DNA of 64,000 nucleotides from Vesta saturnalis. Its lineage: Eukaryota; Arthropoda; Insecta; Coleoptera; Lampyridae. Under the pieces are notes generated by a model, which saw nothing but the letters and a program-made list of their open reading frames with translations, ran no database searches and was not told where the DNA came from. The position numbers were made by a program, and so were the translations under genes. Positions 11,040-23,514 of the stretch are shown here, in pieces. Each line of letters begins with the position of its first letter. The stretch's first letter is position 1. The stretch is from NCBI GenBank assembly GCA_036346205.1, contig JARFJB010000889.1, forward strand, positions 2,805,001-2,869,000, in the 5' to 3' direction.

Positions 11040-12755
11040 TTCCTTTTACACCCTTCGTTTTTCATATTCGCACCAGATAGTTTTTTGCGTCCCTCGGACA
11101 TCCTGGAAGATACACAAAATATCTGAAATAAAACAAAGCAAATTATAAGGAAATTGTCTTACAATAGATTTAGTTAAATTAGACAAGTACTGCACTTTTT
11201 TATGCTCATTTAAGATCTAGGGGAACGATTAAGCAGTTTTATATGTTTTTTATATTTATAAATTATGTAATAGTAGTAAAATAGTAACGAACCTACCACA
11301 CCTGGCACCTTTCAAATTTGAAAAAGCATAAGCACTTCCATTTTACACAATTTTGCTTCAAAATCTAAAATGGTATAAAATAGGGCAATTTTTCTTGTCC
11401 GATTTAGTCAGATCATGCATAGATTTATTCTAGAATGCTCAATGCTTAAATAAATATTTTATTTTAATTTTATAAAATACCTAACAAACTTTTGCTATTT
11501 TTAAGAAAATTTTATTTATAAAACTAGGTAAAAATATTCGTAGCTTTACTTAAAAGGGATCGCATCCAGTAGTTGATAATAAAAAAAGAATCAGGGTCTA
11601 TTGGTCAGTAAAAGGGAGGAATTATTAAAAAAAAATCAAGCTTTAGGGTATTCTGTATATTTCATAACTTTTAAGATTTGAAAATCTTCGCAGATGAAAA
11701 TTAAATTTCAAAGACGATTTTTTAACGAAACATTTATCTGTTTTGGTCAAAAATCGTTTTCATAATTTAATTTTCATCTGAGAAGGAGCTTCTTCAAATA
11801 CCTACCTTGAAAAAGATTATGAAATTTAAATGAAAGTTTGTTTTTAACACGCTTATATTAGCTTCACCTATATGTTTGTTTGCTTGTCTGTCTGTTTGCA
11901 ACCGACTTCTTTGAACAAGCATGCGCGCGGTCGGCGATACATACGATACAAAATACGGCGCGTTTGGGATCCAATGCCTATCCTCCAGACCGAGTAAGTT
12001 CTTTCCAATTTTAGCTCCAAATAAACTGTTATATTATTTTTGCAAGGAGAACCATCTCATTTTTGATTGTGACGAACTCAAGGCATTAGATATTTCAAGT
12101 AGAACAAATAATTCTTAATATAGGCAGAAAATATAAATAAACGAAAAAGATTAGTATTATTGTGAAAAAAGCGTGGGGTGCTTTGTGCCATATTTTTCAT
12201 TCATCGAGCACCCCGCGCTTTTTTTACAATAATACTAATATTTTTCGTTTATTTATATTTTCTGTCTATATTAAGAATTATTTTTCATTTTTTAGTTCGA
12301 TTGATCATTAAAGCGTGTTTTTTAGTTTTTTTAAACTATATTTATTTTTTAATAATTTTTGCCTTTTACTGATCAAAATACCCTAATTTCGTAGATTCGC
12401 TAAGTTAACGGTTAACTTATCTTAAAAAATTACAAATCACACTGATTATTGAACCAGAACAGTATATACAATTGAGAGTTGCACTTGTTATCACCACCGA
12501 CGAATGAGCAAAAATAATGCTATGCTGTAATAAGATAGCCCTTTTATAATTGAAGACAATAAACAAGTCATTTCTTGTCTATTCTTAATTCAGACAAATT
12601 CATGCGGCACCCTGCTTGCTGATTTATATGGTATATATGCTATGCGCGGTTATATTAGGTAGTGTATACAAATAACACCCGTGTTACTTGTTTAATAATT
12701 ATTATTGAATAATTAATTTTTTTTTGTGTAATTATACCTATTTTCTTTACAACTG
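11040..12755. other. hAT upstream region, non-coding, two palindromes
   Basis: No protein similarity seen. Imperfect palindrome at about 11685-11795 (GATGAAAATTAAATTTC facing its inverse) and a long hairpin at 12106-12283. Some of this may be further small insertions in the hAT leader. Confidence 0.6.
12106..12283. repeat. Long hairpin, 77 bp arms
   Basis: Arms 12106-12182 and 12207-12283 are almost perfectly complementary around a 24 nt loop. They share AAATAATTCTTAATATA, ATATAAATAAACGAAAAA and GCGTGGGGTGCT with the inverse. It is consistent with a small foldback MITE. Confidence 0.85.
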
Positions 12756-13651
12756 CAGTAGAATCCGGTTATAACGAACCACAAGGGACTTGAAAAATAA
12801 GTTTGTTATGTCCGAAGTTCGTAATAAACGATAAAAGAAAAAAGTTACATACATATTCTATTTTTACGTTACATTAATAAAACACTATATTATACAATAT
12901 TTACACATTTATGAGTTAGTTTTTGTTAAAAAAGTCTGTAATTTTCGATTGTTTATTATATTTCGTAGACCAAAACAGTTTATCCACACAATTTTCGATT
13001 TACATTTTTGAAACACCGTGGCTTGAGTGATTTGCTTTCGTTTTTCTGTCCCGATTAAATTAGCACACACAAAAACTGTTACCCGCTCTTTTGATAATTT
13101 GCGGCCTACACATTTTTCACCTTTAAATTTTAGTGTTTTATCTGGGCTCTTTAATTTAAAAAAATAGCCCAGTTTCGTCGCCATTATCACTAAAATTACC
13201 CTTGATATTAGGCCACTTATTGTTTAACTAGTCTGTTAATTGATTTATTTGATTGACAAGTTGATTAGGAAAAACCTTGCAAGGTCAGCGAGTACAGTAT
13301 TGTTAAAATACATAATTACCCTTTAGGATTAATGATTTAAACACTAATTAGGAAAGTATTTAGACAGGATTTCTAAGAAAAGAATTACAGAAACCTTATC
13401 TTTGCACATCAAATAATCTACGTACCTGTTATTTATTTTACTGGCAGAATACTTGCTTACTTTTGTGTAAAATTTAACGGACGGAAACAATTTTTTCGAA
13501 CGTTATATCCGAAAGTTCGTTGTTTACGGGTTTATTATAACAAACAATATTTATAAGGGATCTTATGGGATAGTGTGACGGGACTTTTAAAACTAGTACG
13601 TTATACCCGGAAGTTCGTTATAAGCGGGTTCGCTATAAGCAGCTTTGACTG
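12756..13651 (-). mobile_element. Tigger/pogo element fragment inside the hAT
   Basis: The left end reads CAGTAGAATCCGGTTATAAC and the right end, inverted, CAGTCAAAGCTGCTTATAGC. Further subterminal TTATAACGAACTTCCGG blocks match the pogo/Tigger end pattern. TA follows the right end; the left flank is TG, so the expected TA duplication is not clean. Internal deletion has removed most of the transposase. Confidence 0.75.
12909..13190 (-). pseudogene. Tigger-type DDE transposase fragment
   Basis: Contains LKSPDKTLKFKGEKCVGRK followed by KERVTVFVCANLIGTEKRK, the characteristic DDE_1 core of Tigger/Jerky-related transposases. In intact members an Asp-containing ADETG motif precedes the region; here it reads MATKLGYFFK, so the catalytic Asp is lost. 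The downstream part (FQKCKSKIVWIN...) matches the family loosely after a frameshift. The CENP-B DNA-binding domain and the rest of the catalytic core are absent. Confidence 0.75.
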
Positions 13652-14864
13652 TATATAGATGAAAAACAAGTATTTTAACTTTCTTGTAAAAACAGTGATA
13701 AGAAATGTTTTTACAAATGAAAGGCGGCGTGCTATTATTATTAATATTTTAATTTTAATATTTTCTCACATTCTGAGAGTAAAAATGTCGCCCCTAAGAT
13801 TTGCCGCCCCGGACAAATGTCCGGGTTGTCCGGTCTTGGAGCGGGCCCTGACTAGAAGCATGGCAGAAGTTCGTCGTAAGTAGTGGCCTGTAAATTCTTT
13901 CGGATTATCTAAATTAAAAAATTTAGCTACCTCTTGTGAACACTGCTAATCTTATGAAGTCCTACTACTATCCGACGAGATTTTCCAATTTGATATTTAA
14001 AAAAAAACGTGGTTCTGCAAAGTTTGTAGGGCGAAGACTTACATATTTTCTATAAATATTTAAATATCTATTTCCCATCACAGTAAATGATTTAGTCTTA
14101 TTAGTTGTAGTGTAAGGAATTTTAATCAATAAGGCGCCCGATTTAAGATCTTCAATATCACTAATCTTCAAATGTACTAACTCGCCACAGCGACAGGCTC
14201 TAGCAACACCCAACATTAATACAACCCACAAACATTTTAATGTATTAAATATTGCTCATCACTAGCACAATTCAAGAATCGATTCACTTGTTCTTTACTA
14301 AAAATTCTCGATTTCTTGGAAATATAGCCATTATTCTCTTTTTTTAAAAAGGCACACAGTTTTGAAAATTTCTCGATATTTATACCATTTTTTAAACATA
14401 GTATTGCCTTCACCATAGAATATTCCGACCAGAGGGTAGAAGCCTTCATTTTACTGGACAATTCGGAGAAGTATGTTAATAGTACGCTTTCCGTGTATGA
14501 TTTTACATTTTTCTCGCTACACCAATTTACAAATTTCTTATGGGTATATTCATACACGTCTTTAGATTTAACGGGCAGAAGATCTGATACTACTTCTTCT
14601 GCACATTGTAAAATTTCGAATGGTGTATCGTCTTCATTCTCATTCATTTCAAACATTTTCAATCAGAAAGTTTTCAATAGGAGTTTTTACGTGTCACTAT
14701 GACGAAATAAACAAAATGTAAGACAAAAATTCAACAGGAGTTGATTTTATTTATTAATTTTTTGTAGTAATTTGATTTACTATTTTGAATCCGGTTCTTT
14801 CGGTCGCAGAAAAATCATTTTATTGGGCAGAAAAATTTTAATGTAAATAACTGTTTCAGTGTAA

Positions 14865-14866
<2 letters not shown>

Positions 14867-14917
<51 letters not shown>
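14867..14917. repeat. (TA)n microsatellite
   Basis: Uninterrupted TA dinucleotides, about 25 copies. Confidence 0.98.
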
Positions 14918-14920
<3 letters not shown>

Positions 14921-17177
14921 AGGTAGCACACTACGAAAATTTGATGAATACATTGAAAATATTCCGATTGAAAATTGTTGTCGAAATAGCAAAAGTCAAT
15001 TACTAAAATTTATTATATAATGATTGTTATTTGAGAATGATTTGTATTTCTTTTTTTTTTATGTAAGGCATGTTTGTGTAGGGTTTTTAACTGAGGGTGG
15101 GCCGCAGCCACATATTTTAAGTTGCAGGCAGAGAAAACTGCCTTTATCAAAGAGCAAGACAAATCACTAAATATGTTTATGAAAGCGGTTTGGAAATAAA
15201 CATGTCACTATTATACAAGAAATTACACCGCGGTCAAAGCATAAGTGGTTCAGGGATTGAAATGTGATATTTGAAATACAGGGTTTCTTCTACGGTTGAT
15301 TGCACATGTTAATTAGAAATAATGTTTCTTGTATAATTAAAGTCAAAAGCGTTCACACGAAATATTTTTATTGCTTTTGTTATTTGACATGGAAAATATG
15401 GTGAGGAGATAGCGATGGAATAAAACGGTTTGTTGTGTTTAGAAAGGAGTCTGATTAGAATTTCAAAGCGAGCGGAGTAGATTTGAGTTTGATTCGGTGT
15501 TTGTTTTAATTAGAGTTTTCTTTTCGTTGTTTTGTGTTAATCGAAACTGAGTAGTTAACCATTTGTGCTGGTGAAAGCTTAAAAGGATAACATATATTGA
15601 TAATGTAAGTAAAAGAACAGATTTTACGGTTTGGGAAATTACACAGAAAAGGTCATTCTACTTACGCATTTAAATTGTTAAAATCAACTGACACCCTGAC
15701 TTGCAAAACTGTTGTGTTCATTGAAATTACGCAGGCACAGCTCTCTTTTCTTTCTTTATGTGTTCTGTTTTGTGTATTGATAATTCCAACCTGTATTTAT
15801 AATGATAAAACCACAAACGATCATAGGTATAAAATCAGAAAAGCTGATCCAAATGATCTATATCTATACAAACGTCCCTTTTGTTACCGTTATATGCCTA
15901 TATGTCTATATTTTTGTGTTTTGTTTTATGCCTAAGGGGAATTGAGAGCTTTATTATCTTGCATTTGTAATAATACCTAACTAAGCATGTGGGTGCATCG
16001 GTGCTGCAGGACTTTGTTTCAGATGTTATAATTTGCCTTAACTGCATATTTAATGTGTTTGGCCACGAAGGGTTTTTCTGTGTAATCAATCATATCCTTT
16101 ATTGTTACTGTCCATGTGTATCATTTGTTGTGCTCGTATCCACAAATTTGTATGCGTAACGGTACTTGCCCTTTTTCTTTTGTATCTACTTAAATAATCT
16201 GTAACTTGTTTAATTTTCTGTTGTTGGTTTATTTTATGTAGGTTGAATTTATGAAATTGTGGATTCGATCACACTGTCTATGTTTATTGCATTTAGGGGT
16301 AGTTATTTTAAATCGCTTTGCATTTTATTTTGTGATATTTAAATATTGTAAGGTACGCCCTTTTAACTTGAGTTAATGATGTCCCTTGTTGTTTTATTTG
16401 TGTTCTGTTTATAAAATGCTTTATATGTAATTATTTACCTAAAAACAGACAGGGATAGGTTCCAAAAGGGATCCTCCGGTGTGTATATTTATTACCTGTT
16501 TATTTTGCTTTAATTTGAATACCATTTGTAGACCTGATTTTATGTTTATTTGTGACTAAACTTCGTTTTATGCAATGTTCTAGATTTGTACGCCTTTAAT
16601 ACCGATAGAGTAGTGTGATACCTATTTAACCCTTTGATTGCAATTTACTTGGGTTGTCTGATCTCTGTTTTTCTTTGTGTATTTATTATCGGAATAAAGG
16701 GAGTTTTCTTGGTGATTCTTTTTCTCCCGATGTAAATAGGATGACGAGCGAATCACCAGGTAGCGCAACTCGTTTATCTCAATTACAGTTTTGTTTCATT
16801 TAATTACCTGCCACCTTATGCAACAAATTAACCTTATCCGACCCTATCTCCTGCGCATTACACAACGTAGGTTATTTGCCCTAGACGATCACTGTTTTTT
16901 TATCAGGTTAGAATTTTGTGAGTTCAAGATCAGATTTGTAAATCAACTCTGATTATTTAATCACGGCCAGTAAGGGAGATTTAAGCTATTAATTGGAGTA
17001 AGCCTAACATTAGCCGACGTAGCATCATTCTCCGTGACATCAATTTAAGCAATTAATAAAAGCATCTTATCAGTCAAATTAAGATGCATCCTTTAGCTAT
17101 TGTTTTGTCTCTTGAATTTGCATTAGTGCGAACAAGTACAAATTACACGTTTCATGATAGGGTACGTCTGGGTTACG

Positions 17178-17182
<5 letters not shown>
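14918..17182. other. AT-rich stretch, no supported gene
   Basis: The only longer open frame (15675-15935) gives a hydrophobic peptide with no known motif and AT-rich composition. No RNA gene or transposon end was recognised. Confidence 0.55.

Positions 17183-17228
<46 letters not shown>
17183..17228. repeat. (TA)n microsatellite
   Basis: Uninterrupted TA dinucleotides, about 23 copies, just upstream of the satellite array. Confidence 0.98.
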
Positions 17229-17233
<5 letters not shown>

Positions 17234-17329
17234 CTATAATAAACGAAAAATTGTAGTTTTGCTATCCCTAAAACCTCTAATTTAGAAAGTTTGTTAATAA
17301 AGCCTAAATGCAAAAAATGCAAGTAACAA

Positions 17330-20060
17330 ATTTCATTTTGCAGTTTAGCACTATATTATTACATATCACAATGCTGTATTATAAGGTATTCGTGATATCC
17401 ATAACGTTTTAGATCAAAAATTTTATTAAAAATACGAACATTTTTGAGTTAAATATTAGCACTAAATATACACCAAACCATTGTATATTATTCATACTGA
17501 TACCAAGTTTTTGTTATAACGTTTTCGTGATTACCATAACGTCTTAGCCCAAAAATTTAATAAAAAATGCCACCATCAAATACCATTTTACAGTTCAAAA
17601 ACAGCACCAAATATGTAACGAAGCTTTTACGTTCTTCGTTCATTTAGTTGTAAAATATAAGAAAAAATTGTTTTTGGTTATTAATGATTTATAAGTTGTG
17701 GTAGGCAACTTAATTTGCATTTTGGTGTAACTTAAGTTGCATATTTTCTTAAAGGTTTATATACTTCCATATCGTGGAATTAAATATCTGCACATATTTT
17801 TGCGCATCGCGACATCACCTGATAGAATTAGCGTCTTTTTTAGCATTGCTGATGTACGTTTATTTCATGTGTGAAGCCATCTTTGGTTTCCACCTAAATT
17901 TTGTGTAAAGTGCCATTGATTTAATGGTAAGATACATTTAACTCGTATTATATTAAAATCTAAAACATTTGCTTTTTGCAGGAACTTTTTTTTTACTTAC
18001 TTTTACACTTACTTTTTACTTTTACTTTTGGCATTTTTACCACTTTTGGTATTTTCGATGCTTATGATTGCAATTTTGCATTTAATTTAGATCTAAATTT
18101 AGATCACATTTTAGTTGAACTTTCGAGAGAATGCAATAAACACTGGATTATTAAAATTTCATGAAGATAAATTTGTAAGAATTAAAATTTAACTTTGGTA
18201 TGGTTTACAACGTACAGCATTTTTATTACGACATACTGCGCAATATTGGTGCAAAGATTACATCACCTTTAGTTTACATTTCCGTGTACGTTGTGTACAA
18301 AATTTTCGAACAGGTATTTATATCCTAATAATTTAGTAATTTAAGGCTATTACAACTAGTTTTAAGATATATTTTATATAATTCTAGATTTAAATATTTA
18401 ATAAACATAGTTTGTATATCTTTTATTTTGATATTTTGGTGAATTTTTTATTGTATCCTCGGTTTAGTTATTCCGAGCATAATCAAAAAATAACTTGGCG
18501 TCCGAGATAATTTTTATTATTGTTACATTGCGGTTACTATATTGATGTTAAGTGGAAATAACTAAGCAGAAATTGGGGTAATTAAGCAAATCCAAAAGCA
18601 TGAACCTGTCCTGAATTAATCTACCGACTGAGACAACGGCATTATCTTTTACTGAGTGTTTTGGATCTCTGGTTAGTTTAACGATTTGTGCTGAGAACAT
18701 TCACTACCTATTTGTTTATTATAAAATTATTTACAGCTGGCGCTTTTAAACCTTATTTATAAATTAGCATCAAGTCAGGATATATCAATCATTCTGGTAT
18801 CATACTTTGTTATAAGGGCTTCGTAATTTCCATGATATTTTAGCCCAAAAATGTTATAAGAATTACGAGCAATAGATTTTATTTTAGGATAACCAAATAG
18901 CATCAAATTATCATATATTAATTGTTCTGATATAATGCTTTGTTATAAGGTTTTCGTGGTTTCCATACCGTTTTAGCACAAACATCCCGATACTATGTTT
19001 TGTTATAAAGTTTTCATGATTTTTATAACGTTTTCGCCCAAAAATTTTACGAGCGAGAATGAAATTTTATTTTACGTAACAAACTAGCACCAAATTATGG
19101 TATATCAATCATCCTGAAACCATGCGTAGTTATTAGATTTTCGTGATTTTCATGACGTTATATCCCAAAAATGTTATGCAAAATACCAACAACAAATTTC
19201 GTTTTAGGGTAACAAAGTAGCACCAAATTGTTATGTCAATCATCCTGATACCATGCTTTGTTATAAGGTTTTCGTGATTTTCATGACGTTTTAGCCCAAA
19301 AATGTTATGAAAAATATGAGCAACAAATTTCGTTTCAGGGCAACAAAGTAGAACCAAATTAGCCCAAAATTATACTTCAATCATCCTGATACTATATTTT
19401 GTTATGTTTTTCATGATTTTTATAACATTTTGTCCAAAAATTTTATGAAAAGTGCGAGCATGAAATTTTATTTTAGGTAACAAGTTAGTATCAAATTATA
19501 GTATATTAATCATCGTGAGACCATGCGTAGCTATTAGATTTTCGTGATTTTCATGACGTTATATCCCAAAAATGTTATGCAAAATACGAGCAACAAATTT
19601 CGTTTTAGGGTAACAAAAGTAGCACCAAATTATGCTACGTCAATCAATCTGATACCATGATTTGTTATAAGGTTTTCGTGATTTCCATAATGTTTTAGCC
19701 CAAAAATGTTATGACAAATACGAGCAACAAATTTTATGTTACGGTAACAAAAGGACACCAAATTAGCACCTAATTATAATATATGAATCACCATGTTAGA
19801 GTTTCTCTTATTTCCATACAGTATAAGCCCAAAAATATTATAAAAAATACGAGCAACAAATTTTAGTTTAGGGTAGTAAAGCAGCACCCAATTAACACCA
19901 AATTGTGGCACATGAATGATTTCGATACAATTGTTAGCTAAGTACTTGTACGTTGGTTGTGCTAACTGTATGTTAAGCAGATACATCCTTTAATTTTCTG
20001 TTAATAGGCGCGCCAATTTTTTTTTTGTTAACGAATTAGCACCAAATTATGGTATAGGTT
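17330..20060. repeat. ~130 bp satellite array, interrupted by a solo LTR
   Basis: Monomers of about 123-145 bp share TCAATCATCCTGATACCATG, GTTATAAGGTTTTCGTGATT, CATAACGTTTTAGCCCAAAA and GGGTAACAAAGTAGCACCAA. Monomer landmarks lie near 17360, 17490, 18786, 18918, 18985, 19108, 19234, 19379, 19507, 19640, 19785 and 19913. Between 18985 and 19770 a three-monomer pattern repeats at ~397 bp. The array is split by the LTR at 17612-18736. Confidence 0.85.
17612..18736 (+). mobile_element. Solo LTR inside the satellite (older Gypsy-like family)
   Basis: It begins TGTAACGAAGCTTTTACG, and the same sequence recurs inverted at 60528-61049 plus 51540-51604. It ends near TTATTTACA followed by GCTGGCGC, which resembles the primer-binding start TGGCGC of the Gypsy element at 52994, so a remnant of the internal leader may remain. 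No gag or pol follows. A candidate 55 bp intron (17927-17981, GTAAGA to TTTTTGCAG) lies inside it. Confidence 0.7.
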
Positions 20061-20149
20061 TCAATCGATTGTGCTGCAATGGCTATGCTAATTTTAGGAG
20101 CATGAGGTGTTTATGAGGGTTAACATTTTATATGTCAATAAAGTATGAA

Positions 20150-22060
20150 GGCAGAACCTTAGTTGTATTAATGATAAAGTATTAAAATAATAAAATGGAA
20201 AACGAAATTTAAAATCATTTTAACGTTTCGGTATTTACTTATACATATTTCAATGTACATCATGTTCTTATAAGCTAATTTTACATTTTCAATTAAGTGT
20301 ATGTAATATTAAAACTTGACATTACAAATTTAAAGTATACTTAAACAGTCATAATGCAAAGCAACTTAAATTTGGACATAGTCAATTTAAAAATTATGGT
20401 AATTGATATTTTCATATAAAATACAAGATACTAACACTTTATAGTTAAGATTCTTGATAAAATTAAACTGAAACAATTTCAAATTACCAATATATGTTGA
20501 AATTTTAAGGTTTCTAATCAGTATGATTTAAATGATACAAATTCATAAAAATTGTTCGACATCTAAGCAATTTACAATCTGAATACTCAATTTAAGATTA
20601 CTGAAATGAATTAGTTGACACTTTTGACGTAAAGAATAGTTCAGTCAATTTACAATTACTAAATGGTTGTTTCGAATGAAGTCATTTATAATGTTCATTG
20701 ATGAAACAATCGAAATCATAGTTGATTCCCTTTTCTTGATCCAACTAGTAAAATTTTAAATCTTGGAAAGAACAAATTTAAGGATCTACTCACTTTGCCA
20801 CAAAAGAAAGTTATTTTATTTAAACAAAACTATACCAACAGATTGACGGAGTAGCAAGGGAAATCCTCTAGGTCCAACATTTGCGAACGCTTTTCTAAAT
20901 TTCCATGAAAACAATGGTTATCCAATTGTCCTCCTAGATTCAAGCCCTTCTATACAGAAGATACATTGATGACACATTTTTATTATTTAAACATCAAGAA
21001 CATATTACGGATTTTCTGAATTATTTAAATCAACAACACCAACATCAAATTTACAAATGAAATTGAAAAGATCACGTCTTACCATTTTTGGGAATAAACA
21101 TAATTCGCACGAATTCTGGCTTTTCTACGTCCATCTACAGAAACCTACATTTACAGGACTGTATCAAACATAGACAGTTTCGTCCCTAATAAATACAAAA
21201 TTAGTCTCTTAAATATATTACTACACCGTGCATACATGTTATGTTCCAATTACCATCTTCTCCATGAAGAATTTTACAAGATCAAGTCGATTATGAAGAA
21301 TGGTTTTCCTCTAGGGTTCATGGATAGATACATTGGACGATTTCTTAATAAACAACTTAATCCATCAACTAAACCCTGAGAAGAAAACATATTATATATA
21401 CAACGCTCTTATACAGGTCTTCATAGCCTACAAATACGTCGTATCCTCAAACAACACATTAAAAATATCTTCCGAAAGTTGAATTACGTATTGCCTTTAC
21501 AACCATTGAACGCATCGGTTCTCTTTTCGAGTCAAAGACGCACTCCAAATGACATATCTTCGAACATCATTTATAAATTTAAATGTAGTAGCTGTAATTA
21601 CTTACGTCGGTAAAACCGTCGTCACTTTGCTGTTCGTAGATGTGAACACTTGGGCATATCCTCGACTTGGTAAGCGTTCTCTAACAATACCTGATTCCGC
21701 TATCTTTAAACATAAGATTGAGGAAAACCACAACATCACACATGATGACTTTACAATCTTGGACAAAGCCAGTAATTTATCAGATCTGACATAAAGGAGT
21801 CTCTGTATATATATAAAATACAAACCATTAATGTAAATATGACATGCCAAATTTAAGGTTGCTTTGACAACTTAGACGTTGAAGTAAACTTTAAATTTGT
21901 AATGTCATGTTATTAATATAAGTACATTATAAAATGTAATTCGCTTTATAGCATGATGTACTATTTGAAAATGGTATAAGTAAATACCGAAACGTTAAAA
22001 TGATTTTAAATTTCGTTTTCCATTTTATTATTTTAATCAAGTATAAAGTATTAAGCAAAA
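20150..22060 (+). mobile_element. Penelope-like element with inverted ends
   Basis: The outer ~180-200 bp (20150-20350 and 21870-22060) are inverted copies of each other. They share AATAAAATGGAAAACGAAAT and TTTTAACGTTTCGGTATTTAC. Such inverted pseudo-LTR arrangements are known for Penelope-like retroelements. The interior encodes a reverse transcriptase followed by a GIY-YIG endonuclease, both broken. Confidence 0.8.
20780..21795 (+). pseudogene. Penelope-like RT plus GIY-YIG nuclease, broken
   Basis: The RT palm carries FLYRRYIDDTFLLFKHQEH (catalytic YIDD) at about 20947-21003. It continues with LNYLNQQHTNIKFTNEIEKD and FSTSIYRNLHL. The endonuclease starts near 21585 with paired Cys codons (CSSC), then YVGKT in another frame, and RRHFAVRRCEHLGIS. 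These are the known Penelope RT-to-GIY-YIG order and spacing. Many stops and shifts occur. The N-terminal half of the RT is missing or unrecognisable upstream of 20780. Confidence 0.82.
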
Positions 22061-22688
22061 GTAGTAAACTATGTAACTCTATTGAATCCACGAAACGGAA
22101 TGTAAACGATTAAAGATTTTCGATATAGTCCAAACATGAGAGGAGTAGGACTGGATCTTATTAGATATAACAAAACTCATGAATCAAAATGACATGTATT
22201 TCTAAACTAAATGTAGTTTTATTTGAGATCTGTAGTGTTGTTGTTTGCCTATACTAAAATTATTACAAACAGAATATGAGAAATGTCTTGGGAGAATACT
22301 GTTTGGAATCATCGGTATACAATCATAATACACACATAATATATAGTGTTCATGTTTCCTGAAAACGTTAACCCGTATTGCAATGCAATTATCATATGTA
22401 AAAATGTTTATCTTTGATATTAAAACAAAACCAAGAATTTCCTGGAATTATAGTTAATTGGTATAATAACAGAATGTAAGAAACTGATTCCATTAGTTAA
22501 GGTTTTTGTGATGCTATGATTTAGATACTGTATTCAAAAAACACTTAAAAAACAAATATTAAGCCATAGCAACTTATATGTGGGTATCAAACGCAAAAAT
22601 GTGTTGTATTTTTCTTCAAATATGAGCTGTATACGAGAAAATGAACTTATATAGACTTAAATACAAAACGGTCGCGGAACTGACCTAT

Positions 22689-22690
<2 letters not shown>
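22061..22690. other. AT-rich stretch, nothing recognised
   Basis: No motif, repeat or transposon end seen. Confidence 0.5.

Positions 22691-22691
<1 letters not shown>

Positions 22692-22736
<45 letters not shown>
22692..22736. repeat. (TA)n microsatellite
   Basis: TA dinucleotide run directly abutting the transposase fragment that follows. Confidence 0.97.
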
Positions 22737-22739
<3 letters not shown>

Positions 22740-22744
22740 GTAAT

Positions 22745-22950
22745 ACAAAAAATGCTAAAGAAATGAATATTGGACCAAGAACAGTTCGCAATATCTTGAA
22801 AAGGAATAAATACCGTTGCTATAAGTTGCAAACTCCACAAGAAATTTTTCCAGAAGATCATCAAAAGCGTGTGAAATTTTATGATGAATCGGGCTAATGA
22901 AAACGAAAGATTTATTGAAAATATTTTGTTTACCGACGAAGTGTAAAAGT
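22745..22950 (+). pseudogene. Tc1/mariner transposase fragment
   Basis: Encodes EMNIGPRTVRNILKRNKYRC and then YKLQTPQEIFPEDHQKRVKF, the second HTH and linker of the same insect Tc1/mariner family seen at 3.6 kb. After a frameshift it reads NENERFIENILFTDE, ending at the first catalytic Asp. Nothing of the remaining catalytic domain follows. It lies against a (TA)n array. Confidence 0.8.
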
Positions 22951-23293
22951 GTAAAAATAGCACTTACGAGTAGTCATCGAACCATGTCATAAATTCGCAA
23001 TTACAATAAACTTCGATGTTTGGGGTTTTATCATTTAATGTTTAAGTGTAAAGTATTTACTTAATAGTTTTAAAGAACACGCGACTTTTCAACATCATCT
23101 TAATTCCTTTGGTTTCGTTAGAAATGTTGAAGCTACATTGAAGGAGACTTAAGTAGTTCATATTTTGTGCCTACTTGCAAATATGTACAAGTGGCAACAT
23201 CGGTAAAGTTATGTCTCTCTCACACTCATATAATGCTTATTGAATTTCTTTCTGGCTTATTATACATAAGACCCGCAATAATGTCTTTCCATA

Positions 23294-23427
<134 letters not shown>

Positions 23428-23514
23428 AGGTCTGATTTCAGGTTTACGCGAGTGTTGCATGTACCCAAAAACTGATTCCGTGTATTTTCTCGCGTCTTTG
23501 TCCTACATACTACA

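Larger units (their letters stand above)
8267..13850 (-). mobile_element. hAT transposon inserted in the Crypton gene
   Basis: The ends are CAGGGCCCGCTC and, on the other side, GAGCGGGCCCTG. ACTAGAA is duplicated at 8260-8266 and 13851-13857 (7 bp seen; hAT normally makes 8). Subterminal copies of CGGACAA and GCCGCC occur at both ends. It contains one hAT transposase pseudogene on the minus strand and, upstream of it, a Tigger element at 12756-13651. Confidence 0.9.
7229..14662 (-). pseudogene. Crypton-type tyrosine recombinase, split by three nested insertions
   Basis: This is a tyrosine recombinase of the kind carried by Crypton DNA transposons, which cut and rejoin DNA through a tyrosine. 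It reads right to left from ATG at 14662 (MKMFEMNENEDDTPFEILQC). An N-terminal core-binding part runs to about 14250. The catalytic part carries ACRCGELVHL (box I Arg), a Lys-containing NKTKSFTV strand, GHYLRRTSA (HxxR), KRHGGW and EGYVE (nucleophile Tyr). The gene is cut between RRTSAMLLV (ending about 13857) and LVDAGGDLT (starting about 8266) by the hAT. A MULE-like element is inserted at its stop codon, after HININN. Frameshifts lie near 14235, 13920 and 8150. All five catalytic positions are still visible. Cellular domestication is unlikely given the breaks. Confidence 0.85.

Noticed and set aside
15675..15935. 86-codon hydrophobic frame
   Set aside because: No motif, AT-rich composition, no neighbouring exon or promoter signal I can defend.
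17927..18440. Reading the 60.7 kb LTR copy as a spliced, retrotransposed form
   Set aside because: The missing segment begins at a donor-like GTAAG but ends without AG, and GGT microhomology at both edges explains a simple deletion.
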